Made by a program: the position numbers and the translations under genes. Shown here one piece after another: positions 25,838 through 34,322 of a stretch of DNA of 64,000 nt. The stretch comes from JANPLN01 sp043757265. GTDB taxonomy: Bacteria; Bdellovibrionota; Bdellovibrionia; Bdellovibrionales; JAGQZY01. Numbering within the stretch: the stretch's first letter is position 1; each line of letters starts with the position of its first letter. The notes under the pieces are model-generated. The model was not told the origin of the DNA. It saw only the letters and a program-made list of their open reading frames with translations, and ran no database searches. The stretch is from positions 6,463 to 70,462 of the forward strand of contig JAYUQP010000066.1 in assembly GCA_043757265.1 (NCBI GenBank). Reading direction: 5' to 3'.

Positions 25838-28579
25838 ATGCTTGCGTCCATTTTCAGTAATTCCGGGTTTATGCCCCATATCCATTGCTATCTAGCCGAT
25901 TCCCTTTTGGTGTGGACCATGGTGGTCACTGACACCATGATCGGCCTGGCATACGTTGGAATATCATTCACACTCTGGAGTTTGATGCGGAAAATCCGCA
26001 TTCCGTTTGGTCCCGTAGTGATCTGTTTTGGATTATTTATCGGAGCGTGCGGGGCCACTCACTTTATGGAAGTTTGGACTTTATGGAATCCAGATTACTG
26101 GCTTTCTGCTGCAATGAAAGTGGTGACTGCAGCAGCTTCCGTTGGGACTGGTATTTATCTTTTTCGTCTGCGCCACACGCTGTTTGCAATTGCAGAGTCC
26201 GCTCAGCTTTCCGAACAAAGAAAATTAGATCTTGAAAAGTTTGCCAGCGACTTAGAGCGCAAAGTTCAAGAGCGCACGACGGAAATCAACAATCTTGGAT
26301 CTCGACTTATGCGCGTTTCCAGCGCCACTGATTTAGGAATTTGGTATTGCGACCTGCCGTTTGATACTCTGAATTGGAATAAAATCACAAAAGAGCACTT
26401 TTGGATCCCAGAAGACGCGCAAGTGACCATCGATATGTTTTACGAGCACATTCATCCCGAGGATCGTGACCGCACACGAGCCGCCATTGCTGAGTCCATC
26501 GATACGCAAAAAGCCTATGACATCGAATACCGAACCATTCACCCTTCAAACCCAGCCAAGTACAAATGGATTCGAGCCATTGGCTGGACGGCCTATGATG
26601 ATTCCGGCAAGCCTCTGAGTTTTGACGGACTTACTCTGGATCTCACGGAGAAAAAGAAAGCAGAAGTAGAAAAACAAGAGTTACAAGCAGATCTCCATGA
26701 TTTGCTTGAGCGAACCACGGATGGTTTTTTTATGGTCGACACCGAATGGCGAATTACCTACGCCAACCCAGTGACGAAATCTTTTTTTGCGATTTTGGGA
26801 AAAGAGCTTTTTGGAAAAACAATTCAAGAACTATTTCCATCTCCAGATCGGGATAAGTTCTTGAGCCGTTATGCAACCATCGCGCAAACGGGATTGGCCG
26901 ACCGTTTCGAGGAAACCTATGAAGGTCGGGTACTTCAGGTGCATGCTTACAGGACGCGGGAGCAAGGTGTTGCCATATTCTATCGGGACACCACCGAGCA
27001 AGTTCGTGCGAATGAGCGTCTACTTGAGAGTGAGCGCAAATATGTAACGCTTACGACGGCGATTCCGCAGCTGGTTTGGACGTGTTTGCCCGATGGTCAT
27101 TGCAATTACTTGAGCCAGCAGTGGGAGGACTACACTGGAATTGATGCCAATGAACAGCTGGGTTTTAAATGGCTTGAAAATATTCATCCCGAAGATCGCG
27201 AACGCACTCACAAGCACTGGATGGATGCAGTGGGTTTAAAAAATCCTTATGATATTGAATATCGAATTCGCCGGTTTGATGGAACGTACCGATGGTTTCA
27301 GACACGCGGTAAGGTAATGCGTGATGAAGTGGGGCGAATCTCCTACTGGGTTGGCACGTGCACAGACATTCAAAATCAAAAGGTTTTGGTGCAGGAGCTG
27401 AACGAGGCAAGAGTTATTGCCGAGCAAGCCAACGAAGCAAAGACGCAGTTTTTGGCAAATATGAGCCATGAAATCCGAACACCCATCGGCGCTATTACGG
27501 GCTTTGCTGAAATGTTGAATAAGCCGGATTTTTCGGAATCCGATAAACAAAATTTTACGATGATCATCGAACGCAATTCAAAACATCTTTTGAGGCTTAT
27601 CGACGACATCTTAGATCTTTCGAAGGTTGAAGCTGGGAAAATAACTTTTGAAAACACAAATTTTAACATGAGCGAGTTTTTTACCGATTTCGACGCGGTG
27701 ATGTCTCTAAAAGCTGCAGAAAAAGGAATTCAGTTTAAGCTCAAAGTACATGGACTGATTCCAGACGAGGTCATTGGGGACCCCTTGCGCTTGAAACAAA
27801 TTCTTTCGAACGTTGTAGGGAACGCCGTTAAATTTACCGACAAAGGTCAAGTCACTACAGATGTTAATTTCGAATACGATGTATTTCAGTTCACTGTGAC
27901 CGACACCGGTATTGGTATCGCTCCAGAAAATATGAAGCACTTATTTAAAGCGTTCAGTCAGGCAGATCCATCGCTCACTCGAAAGTTTGGCGGTACAGGG
28001 CTGGGATTGATTTTATCGAAACGACTTGCCACTCATTTTGGTGGCGATCTCAGGTTGGATAGTAGCGAGCTTGGCAAGGGAAGTCGTTTTGTCGTGACGG
28101 TTAAAATTCCGCCAAGTGCTCGTGCTGAAATGATTCGATTCGAGATTGTTCCACCGGTGGAGATTTTGGTACGTCCTCTTCCTAACAAAAGCGGAATTTT
28201 TTCTGGTAAAACGATCCTTCTTGTCGAAGATTCGCCGGACAACCGAACGTTGATCTCAACTTACCTTAGAGCAACAGGTGCTTTGGTGTTCACTGCGGAT
28301 GACGGACGTGAGGGCGTTCTAAAAGCGACCGAAAATTCTCCTGATATAGTGTTAATGGATATTCAGATGCCAAAGATGGACGGGCATGAGGCTATACGTA
28401 AATTACGTGCTACTGGTTTTTCTAAACCTATTATTGCCTTAACCGCCCACGCGATGCGCGAGGAGCGCGATCGCTGCTTCGAGTCTGGTTGCTCAGATTA
28501 TTTAACCAAACCCATTCAACGCGATCTTTTGATCGAGGCCATTCGAAAAAATATCTTCATTCCCGGTGTTTCGCCTTAA
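25838..28579 (+). CDS. hybrid sensor histidine kinase with ETR1-like (copper/ethylene-binding) N-terminal domain
   Basis: 913 residues. Residues 10-120 form three hydrophobic segments aligned to the plant ethylene receptor ETR1 and cyanobacterial Etr1: HIHCYLADSLLVW, TDTMIGLAYVGIS, FIGACGATHFMEVW and AAMKVVTA. The ethylene-site residues known from ETR1 are kept (Asp32, Tyr39, Ile42, Ile68, copper ligands Cys71 and His75, Lys94); the Pro after the Ile is Ser. A coiled coil follows, then three PAS domains (about 160-275, 288-395, 399-510), HisKA with His544 (NMSHEIRTP), HATPase (GTGLGLILSKRLA) and a receiver with Asp841 (VLMDIQMP). The mRNA appears leaderless. The ligand is inferred, not shown; copper or another small molecule is possible. 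Confidence 0.9.
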   Translation: MLASIFSNSGFMPHIHCYLADSLLVWTMVVTDTMIGLAYVGISFTLWSLMRKIRIPFGPVVICFGLFIGACGATHFMEVWTLWNPDYWLSAAMKVVTAAASVGTGIYLFRLRHTLFAIAESAQLSEQRKLDLEKFASDLERKVQERTTEINNLGSRLMRVSSATDLGIWYCDLPFDTLNWNKITKEHFWIPEDAQVTIDMFYEHIHPEDRDRTRAAIAESIDTQKAYDIEYRTIHPSNPAKYKWIRAIGWTAYDDSGKPLSFDGLTLDLTEKKKAEVEKQELQADLHDLLERTTDGFFMVDTEWRITYANPVTKSFFAILGKELFGKTIQELFPSPDRDKFLSRYATIAQTGLADRFEETYEGRVLQVHAYRTREQGVAIFYRDTTEQVRANERLLESERKYVTLTTAIPQLVWTCLPDGHCNYLSQQWEDYTGIDANEQLGFKWLENIHPEDRERTHKHWMDAVGLKNPYDIEYRIRRFDGTYRWFQTRGKVMRDEVGRISYWVGTCTDIQNQKVLVQELNEARVIAEQANEAKTQFLANMSHEIRTPIGAITGFAEMLNKPDFSESDKQNFTMIIERNSKHLLRLIDDILDLSKVEAGKITFENTNFNMSEFFTDFDAVMSLKAAEKGIQFKLKVHGLIPDEVIGDPLRLKQILSNVVGNAVKFTDKGQVTTDVNFEYDVFQFTVTDTGIGIAPENMKHLFKAFSQADPSLTRKFGGTGLGLILSKRLATHFGGDLRLDSSELGKGSRFVVTVKIPPSARAEMIRFEIVPPVEILVRPLPNKSGIFSGKTILLVEDSPDNRTLISTYLRATGALVFTADDGREGVLKATENSPDIVLMDIQMPKMDGHEAIRKLRATGFSKPIIALTAHAMREERDRCFESGCSDYLTKPIQRDLLIEAIRKNIFIPGVSP

Positions 28580-28781
28580 TTTGATCGCGCAGGTCTGTGG
28601 CGCTCTAGAACTTAGCGTTTCGGGAGACGAAGACTACAACGAATATCACGTTCCAAAAGATGCAAAATTGGCAATAGAGTGCTGTCGAATCTCTTCAGGT
28701 TCTATTTAAAAAAATTTTGAATGGGCAGACTTCCAAGCTACGGACTCAAACGTCATCCACGTATTTCTTTGCTGCGAATAA

Positions 28782-30458
28782 CTACTGACCGCGTTTTTCC
28801 AACTCTTCTTTTCGCAAATCCTTGCGCAGAATCTTTCCCACATTGGATTTTGGCAATTCTGTGCGGAACTCTACTTTTTTAGGAACCTTGTAACCCGTGA
28901 GTTTTTTGCGCGAAAACGCAATGAGATCATCGCCTGTCACGTCCGATTTTTTAACCACAAAGATTTTAACAATCTCGCCTGAATGCTCATCGGGTATGCC
29001 AATGGCGGCCACTTCGAGGACGGCTGGATGCGAGGCGATCACGTCCTCCACTTCGTTCGGATAAACATTAAAACCCGAAACAAGTATCATATCTTTTTTA
29101 CGATCTACGATTTTGAAAAAGCCATCTTGATCAACTACGGCGATGTCGCCGGTTTTGAGCCATTCGCCGTCCATCACTTTTGCAGTTTCTTCTGGTTTCT
29201 GCCAGTAGCCTAACATCACTTGTGGACCTTTCACACACAGCTCGCCCATTTCTCCGGCAGCCACTTCTTTTCCGTCGTCATCGATCAATCTTACATCAGT
29301 GGACGGGAAAGGTAATCCAATAGTGCCCACCTTGTCTGTTCCATCAATCGGATTGCAGCAGGCGACTGGCGATGTTTCGGTAAGGCCGTAGCCCTCAACC
29401 ACAGGAGAGTTTGTTAGTTTCATCCACTTCTTTGAAACAACCTCTTGCAGCGCCATGGCCCCTGCTACGCTGACTTTTAATTGGCTCAAATCAAGAGTTA
29501 AAAAATCTTTGTGATTCATGAGCGCATTAAAGAGAGTGTTCACACCCGACATCACTGTGGGTTTATATTTCTGCATGGTCTTTAAAAAATCCGGAATATC
29601 TCGCGGGTTTGTAATGAGAATGTTGTGCGCACCATAGGCCATCAAGGTAAGGCAATTCACGGTGAGGGAAAAAATATGATAAAGGGGAAGAGGAGTAAGA
29701 GCAATTTCCTCCCCGCGTTTTAAGAGGGGGTTGAGCCACTCAAATGTTTGCATCATGTTTGCGATAATATTTTTGTGTGTCAGCATGGCCCCTTTGGCCA
29801 CACCCGTGGTTCCGCCGGTGTACTGAAGGAAAGCAATGTCATCATGATTTAAATCTGCTTGATCAAAACTTAAATTTCTCCCGGCATGCAACGCCGAGCT
29901 CAACTGAGTCGCAAGTGGCAACGAGTAATCAGGCACCATCTTTTTTACATGTTTAATGACCGTGTTAACAATGTGCTTTTTAGGAAACGGTAGCATGTCG
30001 CCTACAGAAGTTATAATTACATGTTGTATATCCGTGTGCGAAATAATTTTTTGCAAAAGATGTGCGTAGAGATCTACGATCACGAGAGCTTTGCAATCAG
30101 CATCGCGAAACTGATGTTCCATTTCGCGGTCGGTGTAAAGGGGATTGGTGTTCACCACAATCAAGCCCGCTTTCAGGGACCCAAAAAGGACTACGGGGTA
30201 TTGCAAAAGATTTGGCATTTGGATAGCGATGCGATCGCCTTTTTTGAGTTTACATATATTGAGCAAGTACGACGCAAATTGATCGGAGAGGGTATCAAGT
30301 TCGTTATAGGTGATGGTGTGGTTGAGGTTGGTGAAACACGGCTTTTCTCCGTAGCTTTTGACAGCTTCGGCAAACACTTCGATGATGGATCTATACGTAT
30401 TGATGTCGACGTCGTGTTTTACGCCTTTAGGATAATTTTTTAGCCAAATTTTTTCCAT
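28782..30458 (-). CDS. fadD: long-chain fatty acid-CoA ligase
   Basis: 558 residues of the ANL superfamily. AMP-binding loop YTGGTTGVAKGAMLTH, the A5 region EGYGLTETSPVACCNP, WLKTGDIAVVDQDGFFKIVDRKKDMI and the final PKSNVGKILRKDLR with the catalytic Lys. It activates fatty acids for beta-oxidation or lipid synthesis. The ATG at 30458 (MEKIWLKNY) has GGGGG upstream; a TATTAT -10 box ends just before an earlier in-frame ATG at 30473, which would therefore not be transcribed. The acyl-CoA dehydrogenase at 37694 may act in the same pathway. Confidence 0.94.
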   Translation of the reverse strand: MEKIWLKNYPKGVKHDVDINTYRSIIEVFAEAVKSYGEKPCFTNLNHTITYNELDTLSDQFASYLLNICKLKKGDRIAIQMPNLLQYPVVLFGSLKAGLIVVNTNPLYTDREMEHQFRDADCKALVIVDLYAHLLQKIISHTDIQHVIITSVGDMLPFPKKHIVNTVIKHVKKMVPDYSLPLATQLSSALHAGRNLSFDQADLNHDDIAFLQYTGGTTGVAKGAMLTHKNIIANMMQTFEWLNPLLKRGEEIALTPLPLYHIFSLTVNCLTLMAYGAHNILITNPRDIPDFLKTMQKYKPTVMSGVNTLFNALMNHKDFLTLDLSQLKVSVAGAMALQEVVSKKWMKLTNSPVVEGYGLTETSPVACCNPIDGTDKVGTIGLPFPSTDVRLIDDDGKEVAAGEMGELCVKGPQVMLGYWQKPEETAKVMDGEWLKTGDIAVVDQDGFFKIVDRKKDMILVSGFNVYPNEVEDVIASHPAVLEVAAIGIPDEHSGEIVKIFVVKKSDVTGDDLIAFSRKKLTGYKVPKKVEFRTELPKSNVGKILRKDLRKEELEKRGQ

Positions 30459-30505
30459 TTTGCCCCCGGCCATATAATAAGTGGTGAGGTGTGGTTTTCG
30501 TCGAT

Positions 30506-31285
30506 TTACTTTTTAAAATCAAGATAAACACGAATACCGGCACTGACACCGTCTCGTGAAATGCGCAGGTCACCTGTGGGCGTTACATATTCGGTGGGTT
30601 CGTGAAACCAGGTGCCAAAAAATCGCACGCCGCCCCACTCAACCCATGTTGTACCTTCGAACCGATAGCCTTCAATGTCGTTACCGGCATCTGACTCCGC
30701 GCTAAAAAAGTGCTGATAGCGTGCCTGGACGGCCCATGCATTGACGAGATAGAAAGTTACCGACCCACCAGCCTGCGGAAGATTCACTTGATCGTTGAGA
30801 AAGTCTTGCTGGTGAACGCCGTAAAAAAGCGTGATGTTGCTGGCCTGATCTGAAATTCCTAAAAGTCTCAGTTGTAACAGCCCATCCAAGATAGTTCGGT
30901 CCTCGGTTACGCTGTTATCATACCTGGCGTGGATTCCAAAGACCGACATGAAAAACCCGGCATGATAAGCGACCGAACGAAAATCCCCTTCGCCCGGGAG
31001 AGGTAAGAACGATCCCCGCGACTCCCTGTCGTGCTGATTGTAATCGCCGCCCAAATAAACATCATATATCCAGGGGCCCCGGGAACCGCCGCGCGAGCTT
31101 CCAGAGTCGTAGGGTGTTTTTAGCCAAAGATCCATCCATTGAACTTTGCCCTTTTGTTCCATCCACTGCGCAAGACTCCAGCGCCGCGAAGTTTTAGCTT
31201 CTTGCGTCGGAGACGACGGAGAAAATCCCTGTGCCCAAACAGGCTGGCATGCAAGAAATAGAAGCAAAATAGCTAAAGACTTCAT
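30506..31285 (-). CDS. outer-membrane beta-barrel protein
   Basis: 259 residues. Signal peptide MKSLAILLLFLACQPVWAQ, then many amphipathic strands (SVAYHAGFFMSVFGIHARYD, ILDGLLQLRLLGI, GVRFFGTWFHEPTEYV) and the terminal AGIRVYLDFKK. Probably a 10-12-stranded barrel. No known family recognised. It has one of the best promoters in the window, TTGACG and TATACT, ending 6 nt before the ATG, with no ribosome binding site, so its mRNA is predicted leaderless. Confidence 0.7.
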   Translation of the reverse strand: MKSLAILLLFLACQPVWAQGFSPSSPTQEAKTSRRWSLAQWMEQKGKVQWMDLWLKTPYDSGSSRGGSRGPWIYDVYLGGDYNQHDRESRGSFLPLPGEGDFRSVAYHAGFFMSVFGIHARYDNSVTEDRTILDGLLQLRLLGISDQASNITLFYGVHQQDFLNDQVNLPQAGGSVTFYLVNAWAVQARYQHFFSAESDAGNDIEGYRFEGTTWVEWGGVRFFGTWFHEPTEYVTPTGDLRISRDGVSAGIRVYLDFKK

Positions 31286-31291
31286 ATCTCT

Positions 31292-31319
31292 AGTATAACA
31301 TGAGAAAGGCTTTCGTCAA
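31292..31319 (-). promoter_or_regulatory. strong sigma70-like promoter, leaderless layout
   Basis: On the minus strand TTGACG (31314-31319), 16-bp spacer, TATACT (31292-31297), 6 nt, ATG. Both boxes match 5 of 6 consensus positions. Confidence 0.65.
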
Positions 31320-31485
31320 AAGGGGCAGCGTTTTAAAATGAAGCAGAATTCTGGTTTCTTTTTTGTCGCTGAGTCCTATAATGGGACGAAATTCAGAAGC
31401 GAAAACGAACCACTCAGCGCAGTTCGGGTGACTTGCGATGGGTGTATTATAGCCTAGCAATAGCTTTTAAAAAGACGGAGGTCTT

Positions 31486-32058
31486 ATGTTTAAAATAATT
31501 TTAGTCGCAATCGGGTTCTTGGTTTTTACGGCGTGTAGCACCAACCCGCACAAAGCCGAAAAGATAGATACGTCGATAGAGAAAAGTGAAAACTTAACAC
31601 CTGAACAAAAAATCGGCGTCAAGGACGGCAATATGATCTATCAGCAAAAAGTGAATATGGCCGAAGAGCTTCGTAGGCTCCAAATTGATGTTTATAGTTT
31701 GGAAGATCGCGTTTACGGAAGTCGCAAATTTGGTTCGCAAGGACTCTACGGAACTTTAAAGACATGTCGTAAAGACACTGTAGACCCCAAGAATGGCGGC
31801 GCCGGCAAGCTCAAGTGGACCGAGCCCATGGATCGCGTCACTGATAAAGAGGAAGAGTTCAAAATCGGTTTGGACGATAAAGACAAAATAGTTGGTGTGA
31901 GCGAAGAGTTTTTAAAAGATCGCATTGAAAGATTTAAAGAGTACAAAAGAACTTTGCAAAAGCGCGAAGATGAATACCAAGAAAAAGTTGAAATTTGCGA
32001 AGCCGAGCTAAACACGCAAAAGCACGACATGCAGAAAAAACACGCCGCCACTCAGTAG
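31486..32058 (+). CDS. coiled-coil lipoprotein of unknown function
   Basis: 190 residues. Signal peptide with lipobox FTACS, then a charged, largely helical protein (VNMAEELRRLQIDVYSLEDRV; FLKDRIERFKEYKRTLQKRE) with strong coiled-coil character in the last third and two Cys (KTCRKD, EICEAE) that could pair. GGAGG precedes the ATG. A TATAAT box at 31377-31382 could give a leader of about 100 nt. It is followed by a terminator, so it is monocistronic. Confidence 0.7.
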   Translation: MFKIILVAIGFLVFTACSTNPHKAEKIDTSIEKSENLTPEQKIGVKDGNMIYQQKVNMAEELRRLQIDVYSLEDRVYGSRKFGSQGLYGTLKTCRKDTVDPKNGGAGKLKWTEPMDRVTDKEEEFKIGLDDKDKIVGVSEEFLKDRIERFKEYKRTLQKREDEYQEKVEICEAELNTQKHDMQKKHAATQ

Positions 32059-32069
32059 TAAACCTGGTA

Positions 32070-32090
32070 AAAAGGTACCAAGTACCTTTT
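32070..32090 (+). terminator. GTAC-core hairpin, probable terminator
   Basis: Perfect 9-bp stem AAAAGGTAC / GTACCTTTT with a 3-nt loop, 12 nt after the coiled-coil lipoprotein stop, with a T tract inside the 3' arm. The GGTAC..GTACC core recurs at 36177-36189 and, less exactly, in the MITE-like element at 35997-36134. Confidence 0.65.
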
Positions 32091-32215
32091 CCGGAGTTAT
32101 AGCGGGGATGAGGAACAGTGCGTTTCTTCAGTACGCTAGCTAGCCCTTAGTCTTGAATGTGCGGCTCAGTTGAAAATTTCCCCACAGTTTGTAACAATAA
32201 TTACTGTGGGGGTCT

Positions 32216-33136
32216 ATGACCGATCTCGAAGTCAATTATCGCGCCGAAAAAATTTGGAATCAGCTGACGGAAAAAAATCTGACCGCGGCTGATGTTTATC
32301 ACACTCAACAATCTTTTGGTTACGATATTGCCTGTGGAATTTTGTATAAGACTTTTAAAGAGCAACCGGCGTTTGTCGAGTTTGCAAAAATGGCAGAGCA
32401 AACCCAATCCACATACAACGCCAAAAACCGCGATGTACTGGTGGCCGCGTTCGTTCACAATCCGTGGGAGTCGCGAAAATCAAACGAGAGTTACCAGTGG
32501 CAACTCAAAAATGTTGCCGCGGATATGGGTTTTGATAGCGCCTTTCCCGAAATTCAGTATCGTCGCTCGATCTTTCCTAATGCCTATGCGTATCAAGAAA
32601 CAATGAAACGTTGGGCGGGTCGTGATGTGATATTGATCACTCACGGTTTAGCAAGTCTTGAGATGCGTCTGGTATTGGAAAAGAGCATCCAAATCAATGC
32701 TAACATCATCGGATGGTTGAACGTATCGGGGATGACCTACGGAACTTCGCTTCCGCCGTCTGATCGTGATGCTTTTTACAAAATAAAAAAATACCTCAAC
32801 GATGATTATGCCGTTCCACCAGAAGTGGGACGAAGTAACGGTTTTTGTTATGGTCCACTTAAAATAAAAGAACAAATCGAGATGGTAAATATAGTGGGCA
32901 TTCGTCCGCAGCGATATTTTCATTTTTTCGAAAAAAAGCGTGAGCAGCAGCTGCACTACTGGGGTCCGCACGATGGTTACGTCACCATTGCCGACTATTT
33001 GCAAAAGCCAGGAGTTACGTGGCCGTTTTGGGGTCAGAGTCATTATCTCTCTACGGATGTTTACAAACGTCGTTTTCAGTATGCACTTCACTGGCTTGTT
33101 TCAAAACATCGCCACAAAGATACAGTGAGCCTGTAA
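32216..33136 (+). CDS. putative alpha/beta-hydrolase-like protein
   Basis: 306 residues, cytoplasmic by sequence (no signal peptide). The segment DVILITHGLASLEMRLVLEK resembles the nucleophile-elbow region of alpha/beta hydrolases, but the nucleophile position is Ala or Ser in HGLAS, and a late HDGYVTI could supply the catalytic His. The rest is unfamiliar. GGGGG precedes the ATG. Its last 86 bp overlap the end of folC on the other strand. Function unknown; the hydrolase call is tentative. Confidence 0.55.
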   Translation: MTDLEVNYRAEKIWNQLTEKNLTAADVYHTQQSFGYDIACGILYKTFKEQPAFVEFAKMAEQTQSTYNAKNRDVLVAAFVHNPWESRKSNESYQWQLKNVAADMGFDSAFPEIQYRRSIFPNAYAYQETMKRWAGRDVILITHGLASLEMRLVLEKSIQINANIIGWLNVSGMTYGTSLPPSDRDAFYKIKKYLNDDYAVPPEVGRSNGFCYGPLKIKEQIEMVNIVGIRPQRYFHFFEKKREQQLHYWGPHDGYVTIADYLQKPGVTWPFWGQSHYLSTDVYKRRFQYALHWLVSKHRHKDTVSL

Positions 33137-34322
33137 CAACAATTAAGTCGTCGGCGCTGGCTGTGTTCAATGTAAAATTGAGAGCTTCAATCACACTTGG
33201 AAAATAGGGCAGGCTGGAATCTTGCGGTTCAATCCCGTTAAACTGCGGTTTGGTCAACACGAGCTCCATGCGTGGTAGCTGTTGAAGGGAAGTTAAAAAT
33301 TCCTGATGCGCTCGATTTTTGGAAAGTCCAAAAATCACTTTTAAGCGCTGGTAGTGAGTGTTGTTAAGAATTTCCTTGAGCGATTCTAACCCTTGTAGGT
33401 TGTGATCACCTGAAAGATAGACGGGGCATTTTGTTCTTTTTTGCAACAAAGTCATGCGTGCCGGCCACTCGATGTTGGCTAGCTGTTTTAAGCCCTCTAA
33501 CTTTGAAAAGCCCATAGACTCAAAAATATTTACCGCGAGCCACATGTTTTCCGCCGCTCGAAGGCCAGGAAGCGCAAGGGGATAGATATTTTCCTCGTAT
33601 CGAATATTGTATGTTGGAAGTCCAATATTTTTCGTTTGTACCATGACCTGCGGTGGGCGAATACACGTACCAACAGACTGGGTAAGTTCTAGCTTTTGAT
33701 TTAGCTGTTTGGTTATATTTTCGTCGTACGGAAGGTGAAATACCCGATTGCGATTTTGTATGATACCAAATTTATTGTCTGCAATTTCGCTAAGCGTTTT
33801 TCCAAGTATGTGCTGATGATCGAACCCTAAAGTTACAATCACACTCGTGCTATGCGGAATCACGTTCGTCGCGTCCCAGGTGCCGCCTAGACCAATTTCG
33901 TAGATCGCATAATCTATGGAGTCGTCGGTAAAAAACAAAGCTGCTGAAAACAGGGTGAGACTTTCGAAGTGCGAAAGATTCCACTTTTCGATAAGGCCCT
34001 CATAGGTTTTGCAAAGCTGTACAAAATGTTTGTGTGTGATCGACTCACCATCAAGGCGCAAACGCTCAGTGGTGTCCACAAGATGAGGAGACGTGTAAAG
34101 ACCAACTCTTTTATTTTGTGCGAGCAGTAAAGATTCAAGGGTTTTTGCCGTTGTGCCTTTGCCATTAGTGCCTGCCACGTGGATTACTTTTTGTGGTTGG
34201 ACACGACTTATAAGTCCAGCTTCTTCCAAGGCGAGTTTTGTGTGAACAGTTCCAGGGCGAAGTTGTGGCATGATATTTCGTGATTCAAGCCAGTGAACCC
34301 ATTCGGAGTAACTTCGGTTCAT
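33051..34322 (-). CDS. folC: bifunctional dihydrofolate/folylpolyglutamate synthase
   Basis: 423 residues of the Mur-ligase family. P-loop VIHVAGTNGKGTTAKTLESL, the folate-binding loop GLYTSPHLVDTTERLRLDGE, and IYEIGLGGTWDATNVI with the divalent-metal site. It adds glutamate to dihydropteroate and to folates. The end IVVTGSLYLCGDV is typical, followed by about 20 extra residues that overlap the convergent gene at 32216-33136. Third gene of folB-folKP-folC; its start overlaps the folKP stop by 4 nt. Confidence 0.93.
   Translation of the reverse strand: MNRSYSEWVHWLESRNIMPQLRPGTVHTKLALEEAGLISRVQPQKVIHVAGTNGKGTTAKTLESLLLAQNKRVGLYTSPHLVDTTERLRLDGESITHKHFVQLCKTYEGLIEKWNLSHFESLTLFSAALFFTDDSIDYAIYEIGLGGTWDATNVIPHSTSVIVTLGFDHQHILGKTLSEIADNKFGIIQNRNRVFHLPYDENITKQLNQKLELTQSVGTCIRPPQVMVQTKNIGLPTYNIRYEENIYPLALPGLRAAENMWLAVNIFESMGFSKLEGLKQLANIEWPARMTLLQKRTKCPVYLSGDHNLQGLESLKEILNNTHYQRLKVIFGLSKNRAHQEFLTSLQQLPRMELVLTKPQFNGIEPQDSSLPYFPSVIEALNFTLNTASADDLIVVTGSLYLCGDVLKQASEVHTENDVCKHP

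Noticed and set aside
28581..28714. 44-codon TTG-started frame after the ETR-like kinase
   Set aside because: Acidic and somewhat protein-like, but no start signal, no family, and it begins within a few bases of the kinase stop in another frame.
32216..33136. Firm naming as esterase or lipase
   Set aside because: The nucleophile motif is degenerate (HGLAS instead of GxSxG), so only a tentative hydrolase-like label is given.
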